A stretch of DNA of 64,000 bases from Jannaschia sp. GRR-S6-38 (GTDB lineage: Bacteria > Pseudomonadota > Alphaproteobacteria > Rhodobacterales > Rhodobacteraceae). The stretch spans positions 1,798,001-1,862,000 of the forward strand of contig NZ_CP122537.1 of the NCBI RefSeq assembly GCF_029853695.1. Reading direction: 5' to 3'. Position 1 is the first letter of the stretch, and the number at the start of each line of letters is the position of its first letter. The notes under the pieces are model-generated. The model was not told the origin of the DNA. It did no database searches and saw nothing but the letters and a program-made list of their open reading frames with translations. Both the position numbers and the translations under genes were made by a program. Positions 20,554 through 28,750 of the stretch are shown here, piece after piece.

Positions 20554-20591
20554 AAATCCTTAACGATGTTAAGGGTTTCTTAAGCGTTTTT
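20554..20591. promoter_or_regulatory. Palindrome AAATCCTTAAC-GAT-GTTAAGGGTTT and T-run between fadH and LysR gene
   Basis: CCTTAAC (20558-20564) and GTTAAGG (20568-20574) form a perfect 17-bp palindrome, extended to 11-bp arms with one T-G wobble. A competing hairpin TTAAG-GGTTT-CTTAA (20569-20583) is followed by a T5 run at 20587-20591. The site is a sharp AT-rich patch in a GC-rich window. It could be a fadH terminator, or the autoregulatory site of the LysR protein (TTAAC-N3-GTTAA resembles a dyad with T-N11-A spacing). The sequence does not decide between them. Confidence 0.6.
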
Positions 20592-20720
20592 CAGGGGTTT
20601 GGCGTTTCCCGCCCCGCTTAAATCCCGAAACCATCCCACGATTGGCCGGGCCACGACCCGATTTCGCCCCAATCCGACGGCAATCCTGATGGCCACAGTT
20701 GTTTGCCGAGGACCTGCCGC

Positions 20721-21626
20721 ATGGATCGCCTGTCTGAAATGGAAGCCTTCGCCACGGTCGTCGACCAGGGTGGCTTCACGGATGCCGCCAAGAAACTCGG
20801 CATCTCGAAATCGGCGGTGTCCAAGCACGTCTCCTCGCTGGAGACGCGGCTCGGGGCGCGCCTGCTCAACCGCACCACCCGCCGCGTCAGCCCGACCGAG
20901 ATCGGCCTGGCCTATTACGACCGCGCCCGCCGCGTGCTCAACGATGCGGGCGAGGCGGATGCGCTTGTGACCTCGATGCAATCGGCGCCCTCGGGGGTTC
21001 TGCGCGTGTCGGTGGCCACGGATTTCGGGGTGAACCATCTCAGCCCGATCCTCGGCAGCTTCCTGCACGCCTATCCCGACATCACCGTCAACATGGTGCT
21101 GAACAACCGCTACGTGGAGCTGATCTCGGAAGGGTTCGACCTCGCGGTGCGGATCGGCGACCTGGAGGACAGCTCGCTGCGCGCCCGCAAGCTGGCCGAG
21201 ACGCACAAGCAGATGATCGCCTCGCCCCAGTATCTCGAGGAATACGGCCGCCCGCAGCGGATCGACGATCTCAACGAGCACAAGCTCTTGCATTACTCGA
21301 ACCAGGCCAACGGCTCGGTCTGGCGGCTGACCGCGCCCTCGGGCGAGAAGCGCCAGGTCCGCTCGGCCGGGTGGCTGACGGTCAATGACGGCCAGTCGCT
21401 GCTGAACGCCGCGGTGAACGGGCTGGGCATCGCCTTCCTGCCGGACTTCCTCTACGCCGACGCGATGAAGGACGGCCGGCTGGTGCCGGCGATCGAGAAC
21501 CATCCGCCCGAGATGCAGGGCATCTACGCGGTCTATCCGCCGGGCCGCTACACCCAGCCCAAGGTGCGCGCCTTCATCGACTTCCTGGTGGAAAGCTTCC
21601 GCGACCGGGGTCCGGGCGACTGGTGA
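20721..21626 (+). CDS. LysR-family transcriptional regulator
   Basis: A 301-residue LTTR. The N-terminal winged helix-turn-helix (about residues 4-65) contains FATVVDQGGFTDAAKKLGISKSAVSKHVSSLETRLGARLL-type sequence ending LNRTTRRVSPTEIG; the effector-binding domain fills the rest, with LRVSVATDFGVNHLSPIL and VNDGQSLLNAAVNGLGIAFLPDF. It belongs to the CrgA/DmlR-like subgroup by its RVSVA start of domain 2. ATG is preferred over an in-frame TTG 18 nt upstream because it gives the standard MDRLSEMEAF start. No divergent partner; fadH upstream on the same strand is a possible target. Confidence 0.92.
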   Translation: MDRLSEMEAFATVVDQGGFTDAAKKLGISKSAVSKHVSSLETRLGARLLNRTTRRVSPTEIGLAYYDRARRVLNDAGEADALVTSMQSAPSGVLRVSVATDFGVNHLSPILGSFLHAYPDITVNMVLNNRYVELISEGFDLAVRIGDLEDSSLRARKLAETHKQMIASPQYLEEYGRPQRIDDLNEHKLLHYSNQANGSVWRLTAPSGEKRQVRSAGWLTVNDGQSLLNAAVNGLGIAFLPDFLYADAMKDGRLVPAIENHPPEMQGIYAVYPPGRYTQPKVRAFIDFLVESFRDRGPGDW

Positions 21627-21648
21627 GCCGCCGGGGCCGCGACGCGAC

Positions 21649-21674
21649 GGGCCGTCCTTCGGGGCGGCCCTTTT
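21649..21674 (+). terminator. Rho-independent terminator of the LysR gene
   Basis: GGGCCGTCC (21649-21657), loop TTCG, GGGCGGCCC (21662-21670) and TTTT (21671-21674): a 9-bp stem with one G-T pair, a UUCG tetraloop and a T tract. It lies 22 bp after the LysR stop and just before the end of the convergent kinase gene. Confidence 0.9.
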
Positions 21675-21683
21675 CGCGTGGGC

Positions 21684-23087
21684 TCAGCCGCGCGTTGGCT
21701 GCGGTGCCGTTTCGTCGAGAGGCAGGGTCAGCGTGACGCGCAGCCCCTCGGGGGCGAAGTCCACGTCGCAGGCGGCGCCCGGGAACTTGGTGGTGCTGGA
21801 CCGGATCAGGAGGCTTCCGAAGCCGCGCGCGTCCGGTTCGCGCACCGCTGGGCCGCCGCGTTCGGTCCAGGTCAGGGTGAAGAGGCCCGGGTCGGAGCCG
21901 TCTGGTCGCCAGGCGATCTGCACCCGGCCGCCGGGCCGCGAGAGCGCGCCGTATTTGAGCGCGTTGGTGGTCAGCTCATGGATGACGAGCCCGAGGCTCT
22001 GCGCCACGCCGCTTCCGAGGGCAAGGGGCGGGCCGTCGAGCGTGTAGAGCCCCGAGCGCTGCCCCAGCAGGGGCCGCATCTGCGAGCGGATCAGCGCGTC
22101 GAGCGCGACGCCGGTCTCGACGCTGCCCGAGATGATGTCGTTGGTCGCGCGGATGGCTTCGAGCCGGGCGTCGAAGACCTCCATGAACGCCTCCAGCGTG
22201 TCGACGCTGCGCGCGGTCTGGCGGCTGATGGCCTGGACGATGGAATGGGCGTTCTTCACCCGGTGTTCGAGTTCGCGCAGCAGAAGCGCGCGGAACTCCT
22301 CGTCGGTCTTGCGCCGGGTGATGTCGGAGGCGACGCCGATCCCGCCGGCCGCGATCAGCACCTCGCCGTGGCGGACGAAGCGGTACTGGCCGTGCACTTC
22401 GATCCAGCGGATCGTGCCGTCGGGCTGGATGACGCGGTGCTCGAGGGTGAAGCGGCCCGGACCGTTCGGGTCCTCGCCGGCCGCGATGGCGGTCTGCACG
22501 CGGTCGCGGTCGTCGGGATGGATCAGGTCGAACACCTCCGTGAGGCCGAGGATATGGGGCCGCGCGGGCAGGCCAAGGAAGCTGCTGGAATGGGCGTCCC
22601 ACCGCGCGACCTGCGCGACGGCGTCGTATTCGACCACCCCGAGCGGCACGCTGGCCAGCGCGGCGGCGAGCGTTTCGCGGCTGCGTTCGAGGCTGTCCTC
22701 GAGCTGCTTGAGCTCGGAGATGTCGACGACGCTGAGCGAGGCGGCGACGATCCGGCCCGCGCCGTCGCGGACGGGCAGCATGTCGGCGCGGAAGCTCCGC
22801 GGCTCGGCCCGCCGCGCCGGGGTCTTGCCGAGCGCCTCGATCGGTCCGACGCGCCGGCCGGTTGCGAGCATCTCCGCATAGGCTGTCGCCGCGGCCCGTT
22901 CGAAATCGGGCAGGATCTGCGGGATGGTCCGGCCAATGATGTCGGCGAGATCGAGGCCGGTCATCCGGGCGAAGGCGGGATTGGCGCTGCGATAGGTCAG
23001 GTCGGCATCGATCAGCGCGCGGGCGACGTCGTCATCCGCGTAGAGCGCGTCGCGCTCCAGCCGGATCAGATCCGGATCCGCGGCCAT
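21684..23087 (-). CDS. PAS domain sensor histidine kinase, HWE family
   Basis: A 467-residue soluble kinase with no membrane segment, so it should sense a cytoplasmic signal. Domains: PAS 1 (about 15-125), PAS 2 with PAC (about 138-260, WIEVHGQYRFVRHGE), an HWE dimerisation domain with LRELEHRVKNAHSIVQAI (phospho-acceptor His275), and an HWE-type ATPase with HELTTNALKYGALS, WTERGGPAV and GFGSLLIRSS. HWE kinases in this class often act in light, redox or general stress signalling. No response regulator, PhyR or sigma factor is adjacent, so it is an orphan. Start chosen for the GAGGA ribosome site; the upstream open frame is not needed. Confidence 0.93.
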   Translation of the reverse strand: MAADPDLIRLERDALYADDDVARALIDADLTYRSANPAFARMTGLDLADIIGRTIPQILPDFERAAATAYAEMLATGRRVGPIEALGKTPARRAEPRSFRADMLPVRDGAGRIVAASLSVVDISELKQLEDSLERSRETLAAALASVPLGVVEYDAVAQVARWDAHSSSFLGLPARPHILGLTEVFDLIHPDDRDRVQTAIAAGEDPNGPGRFTLEHRVIQPDGTIRWIEVHGQYRFVRHGEVLIAAGGIGVASDITRRKTDEEFRALLLRELEHRVKNAHSIVQAISRQTARSVDTLEAFMEVFDARLEAIRATNDIISGSVETGVALDALIRSQMRPLLGQRSGLYTLDGPPLALGSGVAQSLGLVIHELTTNALKYGALSRPGGRVQIAWRPDGSDPGLFTLTWTERGGPAVREPDARGFGSLLIRSSTTKFPGAACDVDFAPEGLRVTLTLPLDETAPQPTRG

Positions 23088-23220
23088 GGCGCGATCCTCT
23101 CGATGGGGGCGGGCTCCGGGGTCTGTACGCTCCGAAGCGACGCGGGCGACGTCGGACAACCTATGTAATCCGACATACCGCCGATGGCGAAACGAGGCAA
23201 CGGCGATGGCGGGTGCCGGG

Positions 23221-23919
23221 TCAGAAGGCCCAGAGAAGGCCGATCCGGACGGCGCGGATCGGGCCGTTTTCGACCACGTAGACCTGCGAGCCCGGCGCGC
23301 CGTCCTGGTTGGCCAGGGAATAGGTCTCGAACTCGGTCTGGCTGAATTCGAGCCGGACGCGGCGGTTCGCGGCAAGCGCCTGTTCCACCCCGAGCCCGAA
23401 GGTCACGCCGTGATCGACCGTCTGGCGGCGATGCGCGTCGGAGAGGTTCAGCACGCCGCCATTCACGTCGCCGCCCACGTTGCGCGTCCGGGCGAAGGCG
23501 AGGCCCGTCCGCGCGTAGACGAGCGCGTCGCCCAGCGCGACGCCCAGCCGGGCGGTGAGGCTGGCCTGCCAGTCGATCCGCACCTGGTCGATGTCGTTGT
23601 CGGTGTTGAAGACCAGCGCGGATTGCAGGTCGCCATAGCCCAGCGACAGCTCCGGGCCGAAGACGAGACGGCCGCGTTGCCAGTTCCACCCCGCCACGCC
23701 GTCAAAGACGCCGCCGCGATAGTCGTGGTCGACGCGGTTCACGGCGCGGTTCTGGTTGTAGGTGAAGCGGTTGCCGGTGACGCGGGTCGATCCGTCGGCG
23801 ACCCCGAGGGTCAGGCCCGCATAGGGCCCGCTCCAGTCGCGGATCGGCTCGGCCCGGGCCGCCAGCGGCAGGCTAAGGAGGACGAGAAGGAGGAGGAGCC
23901 GTCGGGCGGTGGTCAGCAA
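23221..23919 (-). CDS. Outer-membrane beta-barrel protein
   Basis: A 232-residue protein with an N-terminal signal peptide (LLLLLVLLSLPLAARA, cleavage before EPIRDW), then WSGPYAGLTLGVADGS, typical of Omp25/OmpW-like eight-strand barrels, alternating hydrophobic strands throughout (VFGPELSLGYGD, ARLGVALGDALVYARTGLAFA) and a C-terminal phenylalanine (GLLWAF) that serves as the assembly signal. Likely an outer-membrane protein without known transport role. It is 125 bp downstream of the OmpA-like gene, probably with its own promoter. Confidence 0.87.
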   Translation of the reverse strand: MLTTARRLLLLLVLLSLPLAARAEPIRDWSGPYAGLTLGVADGSTRVTGNRFTYNQNRAVNRVDHDYRGGVFDGVAGWNWQRGRLVFGPELSLGYGDLQSALVFNTDNDIDQVRIDWQASLTARLGVALGDALVYARTGLAFARTRNVGGDVNGGVLNLSDAHRRQTVDHGVTFGLGVEQALAANRRVRLEFSQTEFETYSLANQDGAPGSQVYVVENGPIRAVRIGLLWAF

Positions 23920-24044
23920 GGCTGGGCCCTTTCCGGAAGCTGCGGTCGGGGACCGTTAGGCGCGGGGTTCGCGGGTCGCAAGCCGCGGTGGGAATGGGGT
24001 CGGGATCGTGACCGCGGGGTCACGCCCGTGGCGCCGCGCCCGCG

Positions 24045-24956
24045 TCATTCGGTCGAGATCACCACCGCCTCGACGCGGCGGTTGGCCTCGCGCCCGGCGG
24101 GGCTGTCATTGGCGGCGAGGGGGGCGAAGAAGCCCACGCCCTGCGTTTCGAGCCGGGCGGGCGCGATGCCCAGCGGGCCGGTCAGGATGGCGCGCGCGCT
24201 GTCGGCGCGGCTGCGCGAGATCGCCATGTTGCCCTCGGCGCTGCCCTCGGCATCGGTGTGGCCCACCAGCGCGACGCGGGTCTCGGGATTGGCGCGCATC
24301 CAGGCGGCCAGCGCGTCGAGCGAGGCGTAGCTGTCGCCCGCGAGTTCGGTCGAGCCGGTGGCGAAGTCGAGATCGGCCAGCACCGCGCGGCCGCGCTCGC
24401 GCAGGTCCCGGGCGATGTCGCCGGTGGCGGCGGGCAGCGCCGCGGGCCGCGGATCGGAGGCGGATTTGGTGATCGCCGCGACCTCGGCCCCGGGATCGAC
24501 ATCGGTCACCTGCACATAGGCGAGATCGCCGGAGGTGCTGACCAGCATCGACAGCCGCGCCGCGTCCTTGCTTGCGGCGAGGTAGCGGTAATCGGCGAGG
24601 TCGACGAACATCGTGGGCGCCGGGGTCACGTCGATCTCGAAGCGGAAGTCGAAGCCGCCGCAGGCGCGGGTGGCGCATTCGAAGACCACCTGCCAGCCCG
24701 CGGCCTGGAGCGCGTCGCGCAGGGGCGCGAGGATCTGCAGCGTCGTCGCGCCCGGCGCCTCGACCTGCCAGATGCGCCGCGTCACCGCGCCCTCCACCGC
24801 CTCGACCGGCAGGCCGCCGGCATAGGGCCCGGTGGCGATCCGGTGTGTCGAAAGCGGTTGCGCCTCGGTCAGGCTGGGGGTGCCGGGCAAGGGCAATTCG
24901 GGTGCCGCGGCGAGCGCGGGCAGGGCGGTCAGGACGAGCGCGAGGATGGCCCTCAC
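24045..24956 (-). CDS. OmpA family protein
   Basis: A 303-residue secreted protein (signal peptide MRAILALVLTALPALAAA). The N-terminal 180 residues are not recognised beyond a small two-cysteine region (ECATRACGG). The C-terminal OmpA/MotB domain, about residues 190-300, carries FATGSTELAGDSYASLDALA, the peptidoglycan-binding VGHTDAEGSAEGNMAISRSRADS motif and REANRRVE. It therefore sits in the periplasm or outer membrane and binds peptidoglycan. Start is GTG overlapping the stop of the AhpD-like gene (GTGA). Confidence 0.9.
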   Translation of the reverse strand: MRAILALVLTALPALAAAPELPLPGTPSLTEAQPLSTHRIATGPYAGGLPVEAVEGAVTRRIWQVEAPGATTLQILAPLRDALQAAGWQVVFECATRACGGFDFRFEIDVTPAPTMFVDLADYRYLAASKDAARLSMLVSTSGDLAYVQVTDVDPGAEVAAITKSASDPRPAALPAATGDIARDLRERGRAVLADLDFATGSTELAGDSYASLDALAAWMRANPETRVALVGHTDAEGSAEGNMAISRSRADSARAILTGPLGIAPARLETQGVGFFAPLAANDSPAGREANRRVEAVVISTE

Positions 24957-25528
24957 CGGGCCTGCCCGTGATATTCGGGATTGGGCTGCATCGCGATGGC
25001 CGAGGCGACGCGGTTGGTCATGTTGAAGAAGCCCGCCACGCCCGCGAGGTCGAAGATGTCGCGATCCGAGAGGCCATGGGCGCGGAGCGCCTCGCGCTCG
25101 GCCTCGCCGATGGTGGCGGAGGCGCGGGTCATCTGCACGGCGAAGTCGAGCATGGCCCGCTGGCGGGCGTCGATGGGCGCGACGCGGTAATTCATCGCGA
25201 TGGCCTCGCCCAGTGCCGGATCGCCCGAAAGCTGGCGGACCGCGGCGCCATGGGCCACGAGGCAGTAGAAGCAGCGGTTCTCGGCGGAGACGGCGACGGC
25301 GATCATCTCGCGTTCCAGCTTCGACAGGCCCGAGGGGGCCAGCATCAGGTCGTTATACATCGCGGTGAAGGCGTTGAGCTTGTCGATGTCGAAGGCATAG
25401 GCGCGCAGCACGTTGGGCACGAAGCCCAGCTTCTCGACGCAAATGTCGAAATAGCGCTGCGTCTCGGGCGGGAGCGGATCCACCGGCGGCAGGTCGAGCG
25501 CGGTGGGCAGGTCGGTCGTGTCGGTCAT
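24953..25528 (-). CDS. Peroxidase-related enzyme (AhpD / carboxymuconolactone decarboxylase family)
   Basis: A 191-residue all-helical protein of the AhpD-like superfamily. The redox motif is CFYCLVAHGAAVR, giving the CxxC-x3-H triad Cys86, Cys89 and His93, preceded by SKLEREMIAVAVSAENR. Members use the cysteine pair to reduce peroxides; physiological substrates of this uncharacterised peroxidase-related subgroup are unknown. The ATG overlaps the GNAT stop (ATGA) and the stop overlaps the OmpA-like start, so it is the third gene of a four-gene coupled operon. Confidence 0.9.
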   Translation of the reverse strand: MTDTTDLPTALDLPPVDPLPPETQRYFDICVEKLGFVPNVLRAYAFDIDKLNAFTAMYNDLMLAPSGLSKLEREMIAVAVSAENRCFYCLVAHGAAVRQLSGDPALGEAIAMNYRVAPIDARQRAMLDFAVQMTRASATIGEAEREALRAHGLSDRDIFDLAGVAGFFNMTNRVASAIAMQPNPEYHGQAR

Positions 25529-26256
25529 GCGGGATCCGGGTGTCGGCGGTAGTGGTAACCTCCCACGTTCCGCATGCCGCTGGAAGCGTAGGCGGAATTG
25601 GCCGGCAGATTGTCGCGCGTGGTGACCAGCGCCAGCCGCGTGCAGCCCTGGTCCCGGGCCCAATGCGCGGCGGCGCGCAGGATGTTGCGGGCGACGCCCT
25701 TGCGGCGGTGGCGCGCCAGCACCTCGACCGCCGAGAGCAGCGCGACGGGCCCGTGCGCCGCGACGAAGCCCACCCCGGCGGCGCGGTCGTCGACCCGGGC
25801 CAGAATGCCCGCGGGGCGGGCGGCGCGGGCCATGACGGCCTGGCGGGCCGGGCCGATGCCGCCCTCGGCCCAGATGTCGCGCATGATCTGCAAGGGCGGC
25901 CAGATGGTGAAGGCGGTGGCATAGGGCATGACGCCCTGCGCGACATCGGCCACGGCGATCTCGTAGAGATGGACGGCATCCTCGACGCGGTAGCCGCGCG
26001 CGGCCAGCGCGGCGTCGAGTTCGGGCTGGTCGGGCCAGACGACGAAGCTGGGGCGTTGTCCGTTCGCGCGCGCCGCCGCCTCGGCCCGGTCAAGCGTCGC
26101 GGGCGCGTGCAGCGCCGCGTCCCGGTCGCCCGAGATCGCGTTGACCCGCCCGCCCGCGCCGGGGCTGATCCGCAGGGTCCAGGGGCCCGCGCGTTCGGTC
26201 CGCGCGGGCGGCCAGCAGGCGTCGATGACGGCCTGCCAGTCGGGGCCGTCGGTCAC
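25525..26256 (-). CDS. GNAT family N-acetyltransferase
   Basis: A 243-residue acetyltransferase with one recognisable GNAT domain in the C-terminal half: RVDDRAAGVGFVAAHGPVALLSAVEVLARHRRKGVARNIL contains strand 4 and the acetyl-CoA pyrophosphate loop (RRKGVARNIL), then LALVTTRDNLPANSAYASSGM. The N-terminal 130 residues are a degenerate second GNAT-like part. Starts with GTG overlapping the stop of the molybdopterin-binding gene. Substrate unknown. Confidence 0.88.
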   Translation of the reverse strand: MTDGPDWQAVIDACWPPARTERAGPWTLRISPGAGGRVNAISGDRDAALHAPATLDRAEAAARANGQRPSFVVWPDQPELDAALAARGYRVEDAVHLYEIAVADVAQGVMPYATAFTIWPPLQIMRDIWAEGGIGPARQAVMARAARPAGILARVDDRAAGVGFVAAHGPVALLSAVEVLARHRRKGVARNILRAAAHWARDQGCTRLALVTTRDNLPANSAYASSGMRNVGGYHYRRHPDPA

Positions 26257-26969
26257 AGCAGCTCCGACAAACGGTCGGTCGCAGCCGCGACCTGCGCGCC
26301 GTCCTGCCCGCGGATGACGATATTGGCGCCGAACTTGCCGTCCTTCTGGAACGGGTAGGAGCCGATCGCCACGTCCGGATACTCGGCCGCGAGCGCCGCC
26401 AGCGGGCCGGCGATGTCGCCCTCGCCGCGGTCGATCCGGGTGGAGGTCGAGACCAGCGGCGCGCCGCCGGTCAGCGTGGGCAGGACGCTGGCCACCATCG
26501 CCTGGAAGACCGCGGGCACCCCCGCCATGACGTGGACATTGCCGATGGTGAAGCCCGGCGCGGTGCTGACGGGGTTCTCGATCAGCGTCGCGCCCTCGGG
26601 GATGCGGGCCATGCGCAGGCGGGCCGCGTTCAGCTCGCCGCCGGTGCGTTCGTAATGCGCCGCGAGGAGCGCGCGGGCGTCGTCGCGGATATCGACCAGC
26701 ACGCCGAAGGCCGCGCCGATGGCGTCGGCGGTGATGTCGTCATGTGTGGGCCCGATGCCGCCCGAGGTGAAGACGTGGTCCCAGGCCGCGCGCAGCGCGT
26801 TCAGCGCGGCGACGATGGCCTCGTGATCGTCCGAGACGATGCGCACCTCGGACAGGGTGATGCCGCGCAGGGCGAGCTGGCCCGCGAGGTGGTGCATGTT
26901 CGCGTCGCGGGTGCGCCCCGACAGGATCTCGTCTCCGATGACCAGCATCGCGGCGGTGGGATTGGGCAT
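26253..26969 (-). CDS. Molybdopterin-binding protein, CinA N-terminal/MoaB-like family
   Basis: A 238-residue protein matching the COG1058 part of CinA (competence/damage protein) without the C-terminal deamidase domain. Motifs: MLVIGDEILSGRTRDANM, VSDDHEAI, FTSGGIGPTHDDITADAIG (the molybdopterin/nucleotide-binding loop), NPVSTAPGF and GVPAVFQAM. Related proteins bind molybdopterin or hydrolyse ADP-ribose and FAD; the exact role is unclear. First gene of the coupled operon 26969-24045. The ATG fits the family start. Confidence 0.9.
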   Translation of the reverse strand: MPNPTAAMLVIGDEILSGRTRDANMHHLAGQLALRGITLSEVRIVSDDHEAIVAALNALRAAWDHVFTSGGIGPTHDDITADAIGAAFGVLVDIRDDARALLAAHYERTGGELNAARLRMARIPEGATLIENPVSTAPGFTIGNVHVMAGVPAVFQAMVASVLPTLTGGAPLVSTSTRIDRGEGDIAGPLAALAAEYPDVAIGSYPFQKDGKFGANIVIRGQDGAQVAAATDRLSELL

Positions 26970-27094
26970 GGGGGTCCTCGGCTCTGGGGTCGTCCGAAGG
27001 TATAGGGCGCGCCCCGGCGCGCGGCCATGGCCGGGGCGGTGGATATTCGGCGCGGGCCGCATTACATCATCTGCCGAACCGACCGGAGGCCCCC

Positions 27095-27916
27095 TTGGAC
27101 GAACATCGCGGCAGGCTCACGCGCGACGGCATCCGCATCCACGAGGACGCGGATTTCGCCGGCATGCGCAAGGCGGGCGCGCTGGCTTCGGCGATCCTGG
27201 ACCGGATCGCGGATCACGTCGCGCCGGGGGTCACGACGGGCGCGCTGGACCGGATGATCACGGAGTGGGTCGAGGCCGCCGGCGCGACCTCGGCCACGAT
27301 CGGCTACAAGGGCTATGCCCATGCCTCCTGCATCAGCGTGAACCACGTCGTCTGCCACGGCATCCCGGGCGACAAGAAGCTGAAGGACGGCGACATCCTC
27401 AACATCGACGTCACGGTGATCGTCGACGGCTGGTACGGCGATACCAGCCGGATGTTCGTGGCCGGCCAGCCGTCGCGCAAGGCGGCGCGGCTGATGCAGG
27501 TGACCCATGATTCGCTGATGAAGGGGATCGAGGCGGTGAAGCCCGGCGCCACTTTCGGCGATATCGGCTTCGCCATCCAGGCCTATGCCGAGGCGCATCG
27601 CATGTCGGTGGTGCGCGATTTCTGCGGCCATGGGCTGGGCCGGGTGTTCCATGCGCCGCCCAACGTGCTGCATTACGGCCGGCCGGGCACCGGGCCGGTG
27701 CTGGAAGAGGGCATGTTCTTCACCATCGAGCCGATGATCAACCTTGGCCGCCCCGAGACCAAGGTGCTGGCCGATGACTGGACCGCGGTGACGCGCGACA
27801 AGTCGCTCTCGGCGCAGTTCGAGCATTCGATCGGCGTGACCGCCACGGGGGCGGAGATCTTCACCCCCTCGGCCGCCGGGCGCTTCCACCCGACCCGGGC
27901 CGACGCGGCGGATTAA
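27095..27916 (+). CDS. map: Methionine aminopeptidase, type I (TTG start)
   Basis: Removes the initiator methionine from nascent proteins. The 273-residue product has the full set of metal-binding motifs: VCHGIPG, LNIDVTVIVDGWYGDTSRMF (two Asp ligands), CGHGLGRVFHAPP (His), FFTIEPMINLG (Glu) and FEHSIGVT (Glu). The start is TTG, 5 nt behind GGAGG at 27085-27089; no ATG or GTG in frame would keep the conserved N-terminal region, the next being inside it. It is followed by radC 36 bp later. Confidence 0.93.
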   Translation: MDEHRGRLTRDGIRIHEDADFAGMRKAGALASAILDRIADHVAPGVTTGALDRMITEWVEAAGATSATIGYKGYAHASCISVNHVVCHGIPGDKKLKDGDILNIDVTVIVDGWYGDTSRMFVAGQPSRKAARLMQVTHDSLMKGIEAVKPGATFGDIGFAIQAYAEAHRMSVVRDFCGHGLGRVFHAPPNVLHYGRPGTGPVLEEGMFFTIEPMINLGRPETKVLADDWTAVTRDKSLSAQFEHSIGVTATGAEIFTPSAAGRFHPTRADAAD

Positions 27917-27952
27917 CCTCTCGTTAGGGACGGGCGGGGCAGACCGGAGCCC

Positions 27953-28729
27953 ATGTCCCGCCGTCCGCCCGACTGCCCGCCCGATCGCTTGTCCGAGGCC
28001 CCGCTGCCGGGTCTCTTCGCGGGGCCCGTGACCGTGCCGCCGGCCGAGGCGTCGGAGCCCGATCACCGTCTCGCCCACCGCGCCCGGCTGCGCGCCCGCT
28101 TCATGGAGGGCGGCGCGGCGGCGATGCCGGATTACGAGCTGCTGGAGCTTCTGCTGTTCCGCGCCCTGCCGCGCGGCGACGTGAAGCCGCTGGCCAAGCG
28201 GCTCCTGCGGGTCTTTGGCGACCTGAACCGCGTGATGGCCGCACCCGCCGCGCGGTTGGCCGAAGTGCCGGGCGTGGGCCCGGCGGTGATCGAGCAGCTG
28301 AAGATCCTGGAGGCGCTGGGCCATCGCATGGCGCGCGCCCGCGTGCTAAAACGCCCGGTGCTGTCGTCCTGGGACGCGCTGCTGGACTATCTGCAGACCG
28401 CGCTGTCGCATCAGGACACCGAGCGGTTCCGGGTACTGTATCTCGACCGCAAGAACGTGCTGATCGCCGACGAGGAGCTGGCCCAGGGCACGGTGGATCA
28501 CGTGCCGGTCTATCCGCGCGAGGTGATGAAGCGGGCACTGGCGCTGAACGCCTCGGCGCTGATCCTGGTACACAACCATCCCTCGGGCGACCCGACCCCG
28601 TCGGAGGCCGACATCACCATGACCCACGCCATCCGCGACGCGGCCGAGGTGCTGGGCCTGGTGCTGCACGACCACCTGATCGTCGGCAAGGCGCGCGCGC
28701 TGTCTTTTCGGTCGGAGGGGCTGCTCTAG
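27953..28729 (+). CDS. radC: RadC family JAB-domain protein
   Basis: A 258-residue protein of the RadC (YicR/YkfG) family. Residues about 45-125 contain the helix-hairpin-helix region with LAEVPGVGPAVIEQLK; the C-terminal JAB/MPN domain has the metal motif HNHPSGDPTPSEAD (HxH-x10-D) and KARALSFRSEGLL at the end. The old DNA-repair name came from a misassigned mutant; a metallohydrolase role on DNA-associated or ubiquitin-like substrates is undefined. The N-terminal 30 residues are Pro-rich and variable. map-radC adjacency is common in Rhodobacterales. Confidence 0.93.
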   Translation: MSRRPPDCPPDRLSEAPLPGLFAGPVTVPPAEASEPDHRLAHRARLRARFMEGGAAAMPDYELLELLLFRALPRGDVKPLAKRLLRVFGDLNRVMAAPAARLAEVPGVGPAVIEQLKILEALGHRMARARVLKRPVLSSWDALLDYLQTALSHQDTERFRVLYLDRKNVLIADEELAQGTVDHVPVYPREVMKRALALNASALILVHNHPSGDPTPSEADITMTHAIRDAAEVLGLVLHDHLIVGKARALSFRSEGLL

Positions 28730-28750
28730 GGGCGTCCGGGCGGCAGCGGG

